A stretch of DNA of 64,000 nucleotides from Hetaerina americana. Lineage: Eukaryota; Arthropoda; Insecta; Odonata; Calopterygidae. Made by a program: the position numbers and the translations under genes. The notes beneath the pieces were generated by a model, which was not told where the DNA came from, ran no database searches, and saw only the letters and a program-made list of their open reading frames with translations. The stretch covers positions 370,001-434,000 of the forward strand of contig JAKTNV010000088.1 of assembly GCA_022747635.1 (NCBI GenBank), in the 5' to 3' direction. Shown one piece after another: positions 29,030 to 40,487 of this stretch (its first letter is position 1; every line of letters starts with the position of its first letter).

Positions 29030-29460
29030 TTTCCACAGAATACATAAGTTGGTCACATTATTGAACGATATCTCCGTCATCCTTCATGGCAGTTCCCCCT
29101 ACTCAAACCTTGCCTCAAAATATACCACTATCTCTCACGAATGACCCGCCGACCTTCACAATAATATGCCTCACAATTGCCCTCCACACACAAGTCCCTC
29201 CCCTCATACAAGTCCCATGGGTCTCTCTTATCCCTGTCTTTGGCTACGATGCAAAACGTGCCCTCTCGTCCACTCCAAATCCGTTTTCGCTACCCAAAAC
29301 CGTGTCAACCCACTTCCGATGTCATCAAACGGCAACCGGTGCTTCAAAATAAAAGAAAACGTTGTGGATCTAATGTTTTGTAACCATTGCCTTTGGTTTT
29401 ACGTTGGAGAAACTGCTTTTCAACCCACCCGAAAGTTCATTCCCTCAACCACAAACCAAA
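29030..29460 (+). pseudogene. Degraded PLE endonuclease region, second lineage
   Basis: Over two or three frames: HKLVTLLNDISVILHGSS, then LRCKTCPLV and later CFKIKENVVDLMFCNHCLWF with YVGETAFQPTRKF. A CxxC pair (RCKTCP), a VVxLxxCxxC stretch and YVGET are the landmarks of the C-terminal zinc-binding/GIY-YIG region of Penelope/Poseidon-type PLEs. The reading frame is broken and no RT catalytic motif remains upstream. Its words differ from the PLE at 22988, so it is a separate lineage. Confidence 0.6.
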
Positions 29461-29883
29461 ATTTGATATTTGGTTTTTTCCGTTTTCCTCCCGTCCCCGA
29501 TCCCTCTGCATTGATTGCACAGCTTGAAAATAAAGTGTGGCGTGGGTACATTCGAAAAGTAGGCGCCTTTTTATTATTTTTAAATATTTTACGGGTCAGA
29601 ACAAAGCTATACACATTCAGTGTCATCTATTGATTGTTTATGAAGCCAATGAAGTTATCATTGTTTTGATTCAGTAGTAGTTTATCAGTTAATGAGGATA
29701 ACAATGTCCGCGAAAATCATTCCAGTAGGGGAAGTGTGTGCTGTACATTCGATTGCTGTGTGCAAAATTATCATCAGGCGACCCGATTTATCTGGAGTTG
29801 TGCAGAATAGCTAACCGACTACAGTAATGAGTGAAGGAAAAATATCACATATATATCATATATATAGGCTATATTATAAACAA
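29461..29883. other. Unassigned DNA, possibly a mariner 5' end
   Basis: A terminal-repeat-like 'gggtacattcgaaaagtagg' near 29546 and the block 'cagtgtcatctattgatt' near 29621 resemble mariner 5' untranslated sequence, and a similar block is at 57632. No transposase frame follows, so I leave it unassigned. Confidence 0.3.
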
Positions 29884-30118
29884 CTTTGGTAGAGTTCACC
29901 CAGTACTAAGCCCTATACGGCGTGTGAAATTCACACATCAGGGTAGGGGGGCTAATTCCTTTCCCTGTGCCGGTTATGGTTTCCCAGGAAGAACTGGTAC
30001 CCGAAAAATCACTTTAGCTTGGGTGGAGCTACAGGTGCCCAGAGTGCCTTGCCCGGGAATCGAACCCGGGACCCTCCGATCAGCAGTCCAACGCTCTACC
30101 CACTGGACTACCGCGACC
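29884..30118 (-). mobile_element. tRNA-derived SINE, family A, copy 1
   Basis: Minus-strand head with A box (tgggtagagcgttggact) and B box (gggttcgattcccgg), then body signatures 'tttttcgggtaccagttctt', 'cctgggaaaccataaccggc' and 'tgtgaatttcacacgccgta'. Its 5' end abuts the (TA)n tract at 30119. It forms a head-to-head pair with copy 2. Confidence 0.88.

Positions 30119-30205
<87 letters not shown>
30119..30205. repeat. (TA)n microsatellite between two SINE heads
   Basis: About 85 bp of uninterrupted TA. Confidence 0.97.
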
Positions 30206-30207
<2 letters not shown>

Positions 30208-30209
<2 letters not shown>

Positions 30210-30475
30210 GGGTCGAGCGTTGGTCTACTGACCGGAGGGCCCGGGTTAGTATCCCGGGCAAGCCTCTCTGGGCACCTGCAGCCCTACTCAAGGTATGTGA
30301 TTTTTCGGGTACCAGTTCTTCCTGGGAAACCGTAACCGGCACTTGTAAAGGAACTGGCCCCCCTACCCTGGTGTGTGAATTTCACACGCCGTCAGACTCA
30401 GTATGGGTGAACTCTACCTTCACCTACCAAACCGACCCTCGGATTGATTACAGTTTTCATGTTTTATATATACCT
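30208..30475 (+). mobile_element. tRNA-derived SINE, family A, copy 2
   Basis: Same body as copy 1 in the opposite orientation (tttttcgggtaccagttctt, ttcacacgccgtcag), running to 'tacagttttcatgttttata'. Its B box is mutated (gggttagtatcccgg) and the A-box region is shortened, so this copy is probably transcriptionally weak. Confidence 0.85.
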
Positions 30476-30483
30476 ATATACAC

Positions 30484-30615
30484 ATATGCCAGCGATCTGC
30501 TCGATTCTACCTTGCCCACCTCTCCTGTGTTCGCCCTTTTTAGGTGTTCCTATCCCTTTTCCTTATATCTATTTCCACGTGAAAGAATATTTGTTTATGT
30601 TTGTTTGTTTATTAA
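30484..30615 (+). repeat. Repeat family F, copy 1
   Basis: 'gcgatctgctcgattctacc' through 'ttcctatcccttttccttat' and 'atttccacgtgaaagaatat'. Copies at 56765-56885 and 63225-63310 are more than 80% alike by eye, each next to (TA)n. Non-coding. The T-rich 'ttttatatgtgttcctat' core recalls PLE ends. Confidence 0.55.
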
Positions 30616-30702
30616 GTATTAGTCCGAAAACAGCACATTTTGGCCTTTACATCGAACTATTAACAACGATAACAATGGTTACATATACAAACACCCAAGC
30701 CC

Positions 30703-30795
30703 TAGATGGAGGGAAACTCACCCAGGCGGGAATCGAACCCGCGACCCTTGGTATGGCAGACGAGGACGTTACCCCGTCGCCACCGGGGTCGGTAA
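30703..30795 (-). mobile_element. tRNA-like SINE head, family D (single copy here)
   Basis: Minus strand: 'ggtggcgacggggtaacgtc' (A-box region) and 'cgcgggttcgattcccgc' (B box), in tRNA-like spacing. No paired acceptor stem and no intact tRNA fold continue on both sides, so I read it as a SINE head rather than a tRNA gene. Confidence 0.55.
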
Positions 30796-30825
30796 TTTGT
30801 CACCATATGGTGGGATTTCATATTT

Positions 30826-30862
30826 GAATGTATATATATATATATATATACATAAACATATA
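30826..30862. repeat. Short (TA)n microsatellite
   Basis: TA run following 'tttcatatttgaatg'. Confidence 0.9.
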
Positions 30863-33249
30863 TACTAAAAATTAGTTAGTACGCAGAGTATTTTTCCATG
30901 TTTATAACTAAATAAGGGAACTGTAACGTTGGAAGGACGATGTTTAATTCGAGATAGCTCCAGTCTCACTCATCAATGCCTCCTGCAGGAGTGGCATCCC
31001 GAATTCTCTCCAGGCCTTTATTTTGAAAAGAGAAAACGTCCTCCTTCCTTTGGGTTCAAGAGTTTATCAGAACACCGGCTGCCCTCAGTCATGTAAACTT
31101 GCTGTTGCCCTTCATCTCAATGCCCCCGAAAGATGCTTCAACCTCATTCCTTATCTCGTTTTAGTCAAGTTTTCCGACAATGGCCTCGTCGCATGTTTCT
31201 TTCTTCTTCGACCGTCGGAAAACGTCACGCCTCCGAGAAAATATTATCTTTCGTCGAACTGACTTTCCTTCCTTCACCATCTAAGAGACCATCCTTCCGC
31301 TTCACGTAAAAAGACCATCCTTCCGCTCTCTCTCTTTCTCTCTGTATCGCTTTGACTACTTCGTTCTCCTAAATGCGATGTGTTCTCTGCTGTCGGATCC
31401 TGTATTCGTATTACCAATATTTGTTTAATTCTTTTATAGGATTCGGAAATAGAGTACTCTTCGTCATATATATTTGCACATGCGTTAGCATCTTGAATTA
31501 TCAATCTTCCGGATGATTAAGCCTAAACTGTTCGATTTTTTGTATGAAACAAATTTCTGAATATACTATTCCCTTGAGAATATCCCTTTTTATTTCTTAG
31601 TATTTTATTAAGATTAAAACTGCTGGGTTTCTAGGTCTCCTTTTATTTTTATTTAGAATGACCAATGCTTTTCATTCTATGACTTTTAAAAAATGACCTA
31701 GAATCTCTTCGCTTTGTAGAAACATAAATGACTTAATTAATTACGACTCAATCGCTATCCATTTTTCTCGCATGAGATTCCATCCCCTCTGAGAATACCT
31801 AATATTGATCCTGGCGTAACAATCTGTAGCCCCATCGAAACGGTAGTTCTGCTCATCTTTTAATGGCTGTGTCGATACAAGAATTGCATAATAAATGAAA
31901 GTCGCACACATTCCCGTTTTCAACCATTAAAAAAACCATTTAAATCGATTTTTCGAATGCGATTCCTGATTTTAAGCGATACGATTGTAAGAACGCTGAT
32001 TTCAGTGTGGAAATGACCGTCTTTGAAAATGTTTTAAACGATGATGAAATGTTGATAATGTTGGATGGAAAATTAAATGCTGGAAAAGAATTTTCATCTT
32101 TCGTCACCGTGTCCGTTGAAGCACGCTGCGCTCTATGTGGGGCATGGACATGTTTTTCTTTCACTCATTTTTACGAGTTGTAACAAGGTATGGTTCATAC
32201 ATAAGTATCGTATTCGCATGTACGCATTATCTACCGAAAGTCAACGAAAGGGCGTGTGGTGGGGGATGTTTATAAGTTTACCACATGCCTTTCCGCATAA
32301 CTTGGGATAGGGATAAGAGAGTTTCCCGATGATATTCACGGCCTTTTGGTGAGAGGTTTAGATGTTCTAGTGAGATAAATGAACTAGGTATCCGCATCAA
32401 TTGCGATCTTCCTTTTGTCTCCTTTTGTGGTGTCGTCTTTTAAACAGATGCAAAGCGAGGGAGATGGTGAAGTTCACACACACTAGTCAGTTCCAAAGGT
32501 TGGGTTCGGGGAGGGTTTTTTCGGGGAGGGGGTTGGTTGGGGGGGGGGTGGTTGAGGGTGTGGGGTAGTCCCCTTTCTTCGCCTTGTTTCGTTCCTCCCA
32601 TCCCGTGTATGCAAATCGTGTTGCCTTGGAACTTCAAGAGCATCATTCGATTTCTCGGATGGAGTACGTTGTGTTGGAACGCTGGTCTCGAGGCAAGACG
32701 GCGGGGAAAAGAGTGAGGGAGAGAGAGAGAGAGAAGGGTAGAGAAGGAAGGAGAAAGGTGGGGGGGGAGAAACTTTCTTCACTTTCCCTCACACACCTAC
32801 TACCATCATAATTCCTTTATGTGCTTCCTCCGCAACGAAAACTCTTTCTCATTTCCGGGTCCCAAAAAAGTATCCTCAATTTCCTTTCGACTCAGTTCTA
32901 AGGGAATTTTTCTTTTTCTTATTATTATTTTCATCTTTAATACTGCCATGAGACTATTTATCGCTCATCTAACTCTAAAATTTTATTTCATTAATGGAAA
33001 AAAAATTATGCTTTCTGAATGTTATAACGACATTAAATTTTATTTCGCTCAGTGATCGTGTTTTGAGTCACGGATTTTTTATTTTTAATATGTTACCAAA
33101 AAATTGGGAGAGGACCTTATTTCGAACATTTGAGGGGAAACACGAAAATTGAGTGGCCTTTTCGTGAAACGTGGTGGAGAATGAATTTCATTTATTTTTT
33201 CGGGTTCGCTCAGGGTGGACATTTGACGAAAAAAGTTTAAGAAAAATGT
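30863..33249. other. Unassigned intergenic DNA
   Basis: No coding or repeat-family match. 32700-32770 is a GA-rich low-complexity block, and the G-tracts at 32499 are listed separately. Confidence 0.4.
32499..32576 (+). other. G-tract cluster (potential G-quadruplex)
   Basis: At least six runs of three or more G within about 75 bases (gggttcggggaggg, cggggagggggttgg, a ten-G run, gagggtgtgggg). This meets the usual four-tract quadruplex pattern several times over. It may be only low-complexity sequence. Confidence 0.6.
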
Positions 33250-33990
33250 TATCTTTCACTTGCTGGCCTTTATTTAGAATATGCCACTAGTGGGATATGG
33301 GATCCTCTTGAAGTTGGATTAATTGCCGAAGCGGATAGCATGCAGCGCAGAGGAGTAAGATTTGTGAAACGCTGTTATGTTAAACTTAGTACCGTATCCA
33401 AAATATCAGAGTAGCTAGGCTGGGAATCACTCATGGAGCGAATGTTAAATTACAGATTGAAGCTCTTGCATGAATTGGAAGAACGACTATTTAACAGTGA
33501 TGTTGAAAATGTATTATTACCCCCATCGTACTACAGTAGGAGAGACCATGTTAATAAAATTAGAGAGATGAAGTGTAGAACAGATAGATTTAAGATTCCA
33601 TTTTTTACACGAACAATAAGGGATCAGAATAACAATTTCCGACCGCGCTAGGGTGGGGGAAAGTATGTTTATTTTCTCATTCTAAGTAGACTAGTAGGCT
33701 GTCATTATTTCATCTAGTCTTATTAATTGCACCTCTTTCTATTAATAACCTCTCTTGTGTGCGTAGAGAAGTATTTTTCGTTTGGTTACCGTGGCGTATG
33801 TACCTGTAGTAATAATAATGAGCTACATAATTTGAATAATTGCAATAAATATATTGTAATTAACAATTAGGACACACTTAATTTTTGCTGTTGAATGCCT
33901 GATGTGCCATTGTCCCCTGTCATACACCCTAGTGGTTGCCTGCTGGGCACCATGAGGATGGATGTATAAGTGGATGTGGATAAGTTTGAT
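33250..33990 (+). mobile_element. CR1-like LINE, C-terminal RT tail and 3' end
   Basis: Codons read LYLEYATSGIWDPLEVGLIA, MQRRGVRFVKRCY, a stop, LGWESLMERMLNYRLKLLHE and FFTRTIRDQNN: the conserved post-RT tail (..WDP..; RRxxRFV; LGWxxLxxRR; FFPRTIRxWN) of CR1-type LINEs. The 3' UTR ends near 33985 with a damaged terminus (tcatacaccctagtggttgc) and a 'ggatg' tail. Stops and an internal Met show it is inactive. Confidence 0.75.
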
Positions 33991-34871
33991 GTACCAAAGA
34001 ACTTTTATGTACCCTTCGGGGCTGGTTTTGTACACATCATAGGGCACGCAACGACGGAGAAATATCGAATGAGTTAATGGACACCGAAAACATTATTAGT
34101 AAATTGAAAGCACTTTGAGACACTTTCATTGAACATGACGCAATTATGGAGGGTCGAAGATTATACGAATTACCAGATATTTACAATTATTATAAATTCA
34201 AGCCCGAGACAAAAAGACTCTTTGGAGCTCCAAATGTGCATTACATGAAATAATTACCCGTCAAGCATGACCGATATCATTAGGAATCTTTTCCTAGAGC
34301 GATTAGAGAAAATAACTGTTATTCCTAGGCATGAAAAATTGCGTGCGAGCATTATGATTATGCGAAAATAAAATTTTGGTGAAAGCCTTAAATACATAAT
34401 TTATTCTAATAGCTGGCGGTTATCTGTAAGCCACCTGCCACACTATTCTTGTGCTAACTTGCAGAGCAAGAAGTGGATTTAAAGGGAAATGTGATGGAAA
34501 ATCTTTGAAACATAACATCGAAATACCCTTTACCCTTCCTGTTTGGAATAAAGGACTAATTAACAAATCCGAATTGTGGAAAGTACAAAATTATCAGTGA
34601 TTAATCTCTTTTATTGTGCATTGGGTGTTGAATTTTTAATGTATGTTAAAGAGGGTTGGATAACTGCCTGATTCGTCGATGTTGGCCGTTAACAGGGTGC
34701 AATGGGGTGCCTTTTTGTGGCAGGAAATATTTTAGAGATACGGAGTGTGGAGTCAGTAATCAACAATTTCAGTTGCAAGAATTTCGCCGGATGCTGTTCA
34801 CCTTCTTAGTGATTGTTGCCGTCGTTACGAAGGGAGCGACTGCCGAGGGCATTCAGGGTCGCCCATTTGGG
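33991..34871. other. Unassigned DNA
   Basis: No recognisable feature. Confidence 0.4.
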
Positions 34872-35165
34872 GGATAGTCTGGTGATTCGGTAGAGGTAGG
34901 ATATTCAAGGAACTTAGGGGAAGGGTGGAAAGAGCAACCCAGGGTCGGCATTAGCATACTCAAGAAAGAATAGGCTGCTAGGGGTCATAGAGTATATCCT
35001 CCCATCCGACGGACTGTGCACTCACATTGAAGTGCTTTCTCCACTTAGTATCTCAAGTGGGATTCGGGTTACCACTGGAAACTATCCGACCACCGCCGGG
35101 TTTAGAACCCGGGTCGTCGAGGAGGGAAGCCGTAATTTTCTAACCTCGGCTCCAGATCCACATTC
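34872..35165 (-). mobile_element. tRNA-derived SINE, family B, diverged copy
   Basis: Shares 'cccatccgacggactgtgca', 'agtgggattcgggttaccac' and the B-box region 'gggtttagaacccggg' with the other family B copies, in minus orientation, but with many substitutions. The oldest copy in the window. Confidence 0.65.
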
Positions 35166-37049
35166 TTCTATGCTGTCAGATCTTTCCCACATCTCCTCTT
35201 GAATCCTTACAGGATCGTCTTATTCTCATGTTCTTTTGGGTCACATTTTTTAAAATCTTATGTGTATGCCCATTAAACTTTCTTCAATTTTGCAATAAAT
35301 GGAGCAAATAAAATACTGTCTTACATGATTTCCATCATTTATCCTCTATACCCTTGCAGTTTTGTAAAAAATAAGTTTCTTTCAGATATTTATTTCGTTT
35401 CTTATTTCCATATCACACTCCTATTCTCTTTCTTATCGTCTTCTGGAAACCCTAAATGCTATTAGCCTGTTTTCCTGAACTCATTTCTGTCTCCTCTTTC
35501 TTGCTCTTTTGCTGTGCTCACTATTACCTCTAGGTCTGATTCGAATTGAGTTATTAATGTTTTTTTTCGAGTTTTTGGGTTCTTGATCAAAGAGATGAAA
35601 TAGGTCCTTTCCTATCTATTCATTTGTCCATAGAAAGATTTTCTCATCTTCCCCATTGTGTCTATTATTGTCTATGTTTTCTTTTATTGAAGTTCACTGC
35701 GTTTCACATCATCCGTTTTCCATTCTCATATTTTCGTCTGGAATTTTGCGATTTTTTATTTATCTCCTTCCTTACTGGTCAATCTAATTTTTTCGGACGT
35801 GTTTAATGCGATATACCTGTATTCGGATGTACCATATTAACCTTTGCTGTTTATTTTTTAATTTGACTAGTTTTTTTGACATAGTTTCATTTTATTTAAT
35901 TTGACGCAAGTGTAATTTATGTTTGAATTTAAATTTGCTTTAAAATGGAAATTAAATTTGTAAGCATTTAAAATGGGGTTTTTTATTGATTTTAAATTTA
36001 ATGATTAAAATTTTTGATTTAATATAATCTTTAATTTTAATTTTGTTTCATTATATTTGCTATTCTGGCATACATTTAAGAGAATAGACTTGTGTGTACG
36101 TAAGATTACAAAGTCGCCCCATTTTCACTTTCGACAAGCATTTACGTATTATCAATGTCTTCTCCATCGACAATTGGTGATCAATTTTTAAGCTGTTGAC
36201 TTTCAATTAAAGTAGACATTTGATATTATTGCACAGCATAATTGGAATTGTTTTGCTGTTCACACGTGATTCCTTTCAAATAAAACGTTAATCTGAACGC
36301 ACTTAACTCTGCCAGGGAATGCTTGCATTGCTCTCGAAGAATTAAGGTCACCCTTACGAAGGATGTTAGTTCTCGCCGGGACAGAAACGAGGAGGTCAAT
36401 TTGAGGGAGCGGAGGAATTTCGTGGTTGCACAAACAACGTGCCAAATGCGCGCACACACACACACACACACACGCACACACGCTGGCCCTTGTCTCGGCT
36501 TCTACGCACCAATCGGAACGTAGCGAAGAGCCCTCGAGGAACTCCCCATCCGTCCCCCTCCCCAACCGAAACAACATTCCCCCCAACCCCCATCTCCTTC
36601 CTCCCCATCTCCGCCGTGCAATCTCCTCCACCCCCTTGATGTCTCGCAGCCGCCCCAGCGTCGTATTATCTCTCCTTCTCTCCTCACTTCCTTCCCCTTC
36701 CCTCCACTCTCAAGAGATTTCCTCCCCAGACGTCTTTCGCAGTTCGATGACACCGTCATTTAACGCCCATTCACACCACACTACCCACCCTCCCCCACAC
36801 TCTCACACACACTCTCCCTCTCTTCTGTATATCTTTCTCTAGTTTCCAGTTCCTCTTGCCGATGCTCTTTCTTCCCTCCCTGCCTTTGCGTCCTTTCATC
36901 CATTATCTCTCTCTCTTCCACCCCTTTTTATCTCCCTCTGCTATTTCACCCGCCGTCTCTTTTGTCTTCCATTGCGTCCGATTCAGCACTTTCGTCACCC
37001 TTCTCTTTTATCACACTCTGGATCGCGGAAGTTTATGTATAAGCGTATA
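35166..37049. other. Unassigned DNA
   Basis: AT-rich to 36220. A (CA)n run lies at 36449-36483 and 36530-37020 is strongly pyrimidine-rich on the plus strand. The overlapping open frames there are compositional. Confidence 0.4.
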
Positions 37050-37053
37050 TATG

Positions 37054-37054
<1 letters not shown>

Positions 37055-37112
<58 letters not shown>
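37055..37112. repeat. (TA)n microsatellite
   Basis: Pure TA run directly before a PLE-type terminus. Confidence 0.97.
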
Positions 37113-37117
<5 letters not shown>

Positions 37118-37232
37118 CTAACCTGAAGAAGGTCTAAAGCTTTAATTATTTGATATGTGAGTGTCCTTTTACGTGTTTTCTATGTACAGTTTTGCTTTCT
37201 GTTGTACCGTCCAAGTGTTATATATATGTATG
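37113..37232 (+). mobile_element. PLE-type terminus, single arm (P1/P2 family)
   Basis: 'aacctgaagaaggtctaaag' contains an exact CUGAAGA box, then a decayed stem, 'taattatttgatatgtgagt', 'gtccttttacgtgttttcta' and 'gttgtaccgtccaagtgtta' before (TA)n. Colinear with one arm of P1. The second arm is absent. Confidence 0.65.
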
Positions 37233-37299
37233 TATGTATGTATATATATATATATATTGTATAAATTGTAATAAAAATGTAAAAGATGTATTTATTCAA

Positions 37300-37675
37300 C
37301 TGCAGAGACTGATATTTGAACCGATTCCACACCATCCTTATTCCCCCCGAATTTACGCCTTGCGATTTTTATTTTTTTCCTCAACTCAAGAGACACCTCA
37401 AGGGTAATCATTACACCTCGGACGATGAGGTGGAAGTGCTGGATTCGAGAAAAGTCGGAAGAGTTTTTCAGTGACGGAATGAAAAAACTTGTTACACGTT
37501 GGGAGAAATGTGTTAGCCTTAATACGGTGACTATGTATGAAAAATAAATATAGTATACGATTTTGAAGATTAAGAATTGCACTTTAATGTACTTTTTGCC
37601 CGATCTTGCTATTTGTCTTTGTTTGTCGTCCACAAGCATGCGTGCATTACTTTTCAGCCTACCCACTTATTTGAC
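37300..37675 (+). pseudogene. mariner M4 copy b, C-terminal part and right end
   Basis: Reads QLQRLIFEPIPHHPYSP in one frame, continuing in others through SSTQETPQG, EEFFSDGMKKLVTRWEKC and the 3' UTR to the terminal repeat 'gcattacttttcagccta'. It begins at almost the same codon as the right-hand piece of copy a (19530), and its N-terminal part is absent. The third catalytic Asp is altered (SPRIYA). Confidence 0.8.
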
Positions 37676-38739
37676 TTAGCTTTCCTCTTTCTCGGAAACC
37701 GCATAACCGTATATTGACGGTAGTAGCAGATGGGAGAACGTTGAGATATGCGAAGTATGAAGGCAGGAATGAAATAGACATTTTAATAAACATCAACGTA
37801 GGCTGAAGTTATGAATAAATTAAAAAGACAATAATGCAGGGCATACAAAGAGGGTAGTAGTAGCGCGATTCTTGGGAGTAAATAGTCGTTAAGAAAACCT
37901 CCCGAAACTTAAATTTAAATAGAATATACGCAGCTATGAATGAATTAATTGGCAGTCTAACCGAATTTCCTTCAAAGAAAGACAATGATGGTAATTGCAC
38001 TTAACGCTGCATTTCACGTCAGATTCATTTCCTCTGCATAAAGGGTGACTCTGGTATCTCCATACGTATATATCCGCTTGCCTTTTCCACCCTTCTCTCC
38101 TCCCCGGCACCCCTCTTAACTCTCCATCCGCGCATGGCCACCCACCCTCCCCTCCCCGTGTCTAGTATGAAAGTTGCATCTTTTTTTTCCCCTCCCCCGC
38201 CTTTCCTGCAGCGTAAGGATCCGCCCACGTATTATTTCCCGACTGCATCGCTGCATTTCCCTCCTCTAGAGATTGTACGCCTACTCTTTTGAGATATGTG
38301 CCGCTCCGGCCCTTACGCATTCGTCCCCAGTGGCGAAACGAGGAGCTGGGTTGATCCCCGGATCGAAGGTAACCATCCTTTCATCTACCATCGCACGAAA
38401 TTTACGTGAGACGCATATTATTTCGCACATTTCAGTTTCCTTGCATCTGGTATAATGCCTGAAAACTGCCCAGAGGTTTTATTTAGCCGTATTGAAATTC
38501 TTGCCAGAGATTGGGATATTCTCAGATGGCTCCGAGTGATTTTTATAGTAAAATTCTGAAAAGTGAGTAAAAAACGAGAAACGTAAAAAAAATCCCTTTG
38601 TCCTACGCTACGCCTTTTTTTAGATGACAATTAGGAATTTGAAGGGAATAATAAACTGTCGAACATAATGACATAAATAATTTCTTTTCCCTCGCACGAT
38701 TCGACCGTATAAAACTTTTCGATTGCAGGAAAAAATAGT
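37676..38739. other. Unassigned DNA
   Basis: No motif-bearing frame or repeat match. Confidence 0.4.
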
Positions 38740-39420
38740 GAAAAAGTAGAACAGAAGTATTACTCTACCTTAGTGTCGCTACATTTGGATTACGCGATAA
38801 ATATCTGGGATCCATTGGAGGAAACGATAATGAAGGATTTGGAAAAGATCAAGTGATTATCCATTGGATTTGTCGATCACCATTGCATCGGATCTTTTTA
38901 AGGGAAAATATATACGCAAGATTTGTGGAGAAAGGCATTCGTCAAAGTTGGCATTCGTCAAACATACAATCGGAAGGTGTAGCGACGAAAAAGTGAAGGA
39001 AACGTGCTATTTATCTTGAGTAAGGCCTCACATTGAGTATACGGCGAGCGTTTGGGATCCATTTATAAAAACATCAATTATAGAATTGAATAATGTACTG
39101 AGAAAGACCGCTAGGCTCGTGATAAACCCGTACCAAAGGATACAAAGTGTCACGCATTTAATACAGAATCTGGATTGGGAATCTTGAGATATGGGAAGAC
39201 GCAGAGCTGAATTAAACTTATTGCAAAGATATAAAGCGTGTGGTTTTGCATCCGACATCGGAGATGTAATCAGAATAATGAAAATAATAGGCACGAGCTG
39301 TCGAAAATAGGGAAATGCAAGATTGAATTCCCACAAAACACTCTTCAAGTCTGGCATCCTTATGCTGCCCCCCGCCGTGCACCCTTGTGCCAGGTGGGAA
39401 TGATGGTAATGTAGATAAAG
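38740..39420 (+). mobile_element. CR1-like LINE, C-terminal RT tail (two adjoining pieces)
   Basis: 38755-38900 reads TLVSLHLDYAINIWDPLEET. 38990-39340 reads VRPHIEYTASVWDPFIKTSI, LRKTARLVINPYQRIQSVTH and LIQNLDWES, then RRRAELNLLQRYKACG. Both are the same region of the LINE tail, so either there are two copies or one was duplicated. The 3' terminus (ccccgccgtgcacccttgtg, then gatggtaatgtagat) is at 39360-39415. Confidence 0.7.
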
Positions 39421-40487
39421 TATATTGTTTTTGTGAAATGTCCTTCCGGAATGCGTAAAATACTAACCGGTAATAAGTGTCTGAATTGCATGAGTGCCTG
39501 CCCTTTTTAAACGTATACTAGAATGCTAGATTAATTAGATTTGTTGATTTTTTATATAAATAAAATCTAAATCAATGATATCAACCCACTATCATTACAG
39601 TGCTGATATTTTTCGAATTCTACCGCATACGTAAAGGACTACCTTCCGAAAATTCTCCATCAAGGAACACTATAATGTGTTTTACAAATAACACTTCACA
39701 ATAATTGAGAAATTTCCGATTTTGCACACTTTAGACAATTGAAATAGCCTCTTTAAATCAGTAAGTGGCATTGTTTGGTGATTATTACGACGTCATTTAT
39801 GATAGCTCCCGTTGACAGCCACTTCTGCAAGGTTTTATTACCCGACAAATACTGAATAAATGTCTGCCCCGTTGATGCATCACATAACTTACGTGACCAA
39901 TGAGTGTCCTTTGTTCTAAAGAATTCAAATTTATGATCCCGTTTGGGGTTTTTCTGTTTTATGAGACGGGCAATAACGAAGGGGTCCTATTGGAACGATT
40001 TTAGTGGCCCTTGAATTTCCTCGTCCCTAGTCCTAAAGAGAGAACAAATGATAGATAAGGAGTAGGCACGAGCATTGGAGCAATAATTGGCTCGTAATTC
40101 CCTCTTTATGATCTCATTTATTCATAAAGCCATATTTTATCGGTGGGAGAATTTTTGCGAAATTTTAAAGTGTTTTTACGGTAAATAACGTTACGTCTTC
40201 TCATTGAAACAATCTTGTGCCAATCCTTGTCCAAAATTTTCATCACAATTAAAGGTCAGGAAAACATATTCAAATGCATTTGTGCCAAATATTCAAAATT
40301 TGATTTTACAATCTCTTCGCTCATCAATTTTATGAATATTTACGTTTGTCAAGCTGCTTGATGTTCCAATCGTCGCCAATTTAGTTCATCTTAACTAGTC
40401 CAATCATTATTATTTTTGACAATATTAACGTTTATGGTGGGTTTTGGTTGAACACAATCTTTTCATTTTCATTTATATGTACCCTGC
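39421..40487. other. Unassigned AT-rich DNA
   Basis: No recognisable feature. Confidence 0.4.

Noticed and set aside
30040..30110. Candidate tRNA gene (clear A and B boxes)
   Set aside because: The tRNA-like part is followed by the same non-tRNA body in four places, and the flanking arms do not close an acceptor stem: a SINE head.
36530..37020. Several overlapping open frames on both strands
   Set aside because: They result from a long polypyrimidine stretch with few stop codons and carry no motifs.
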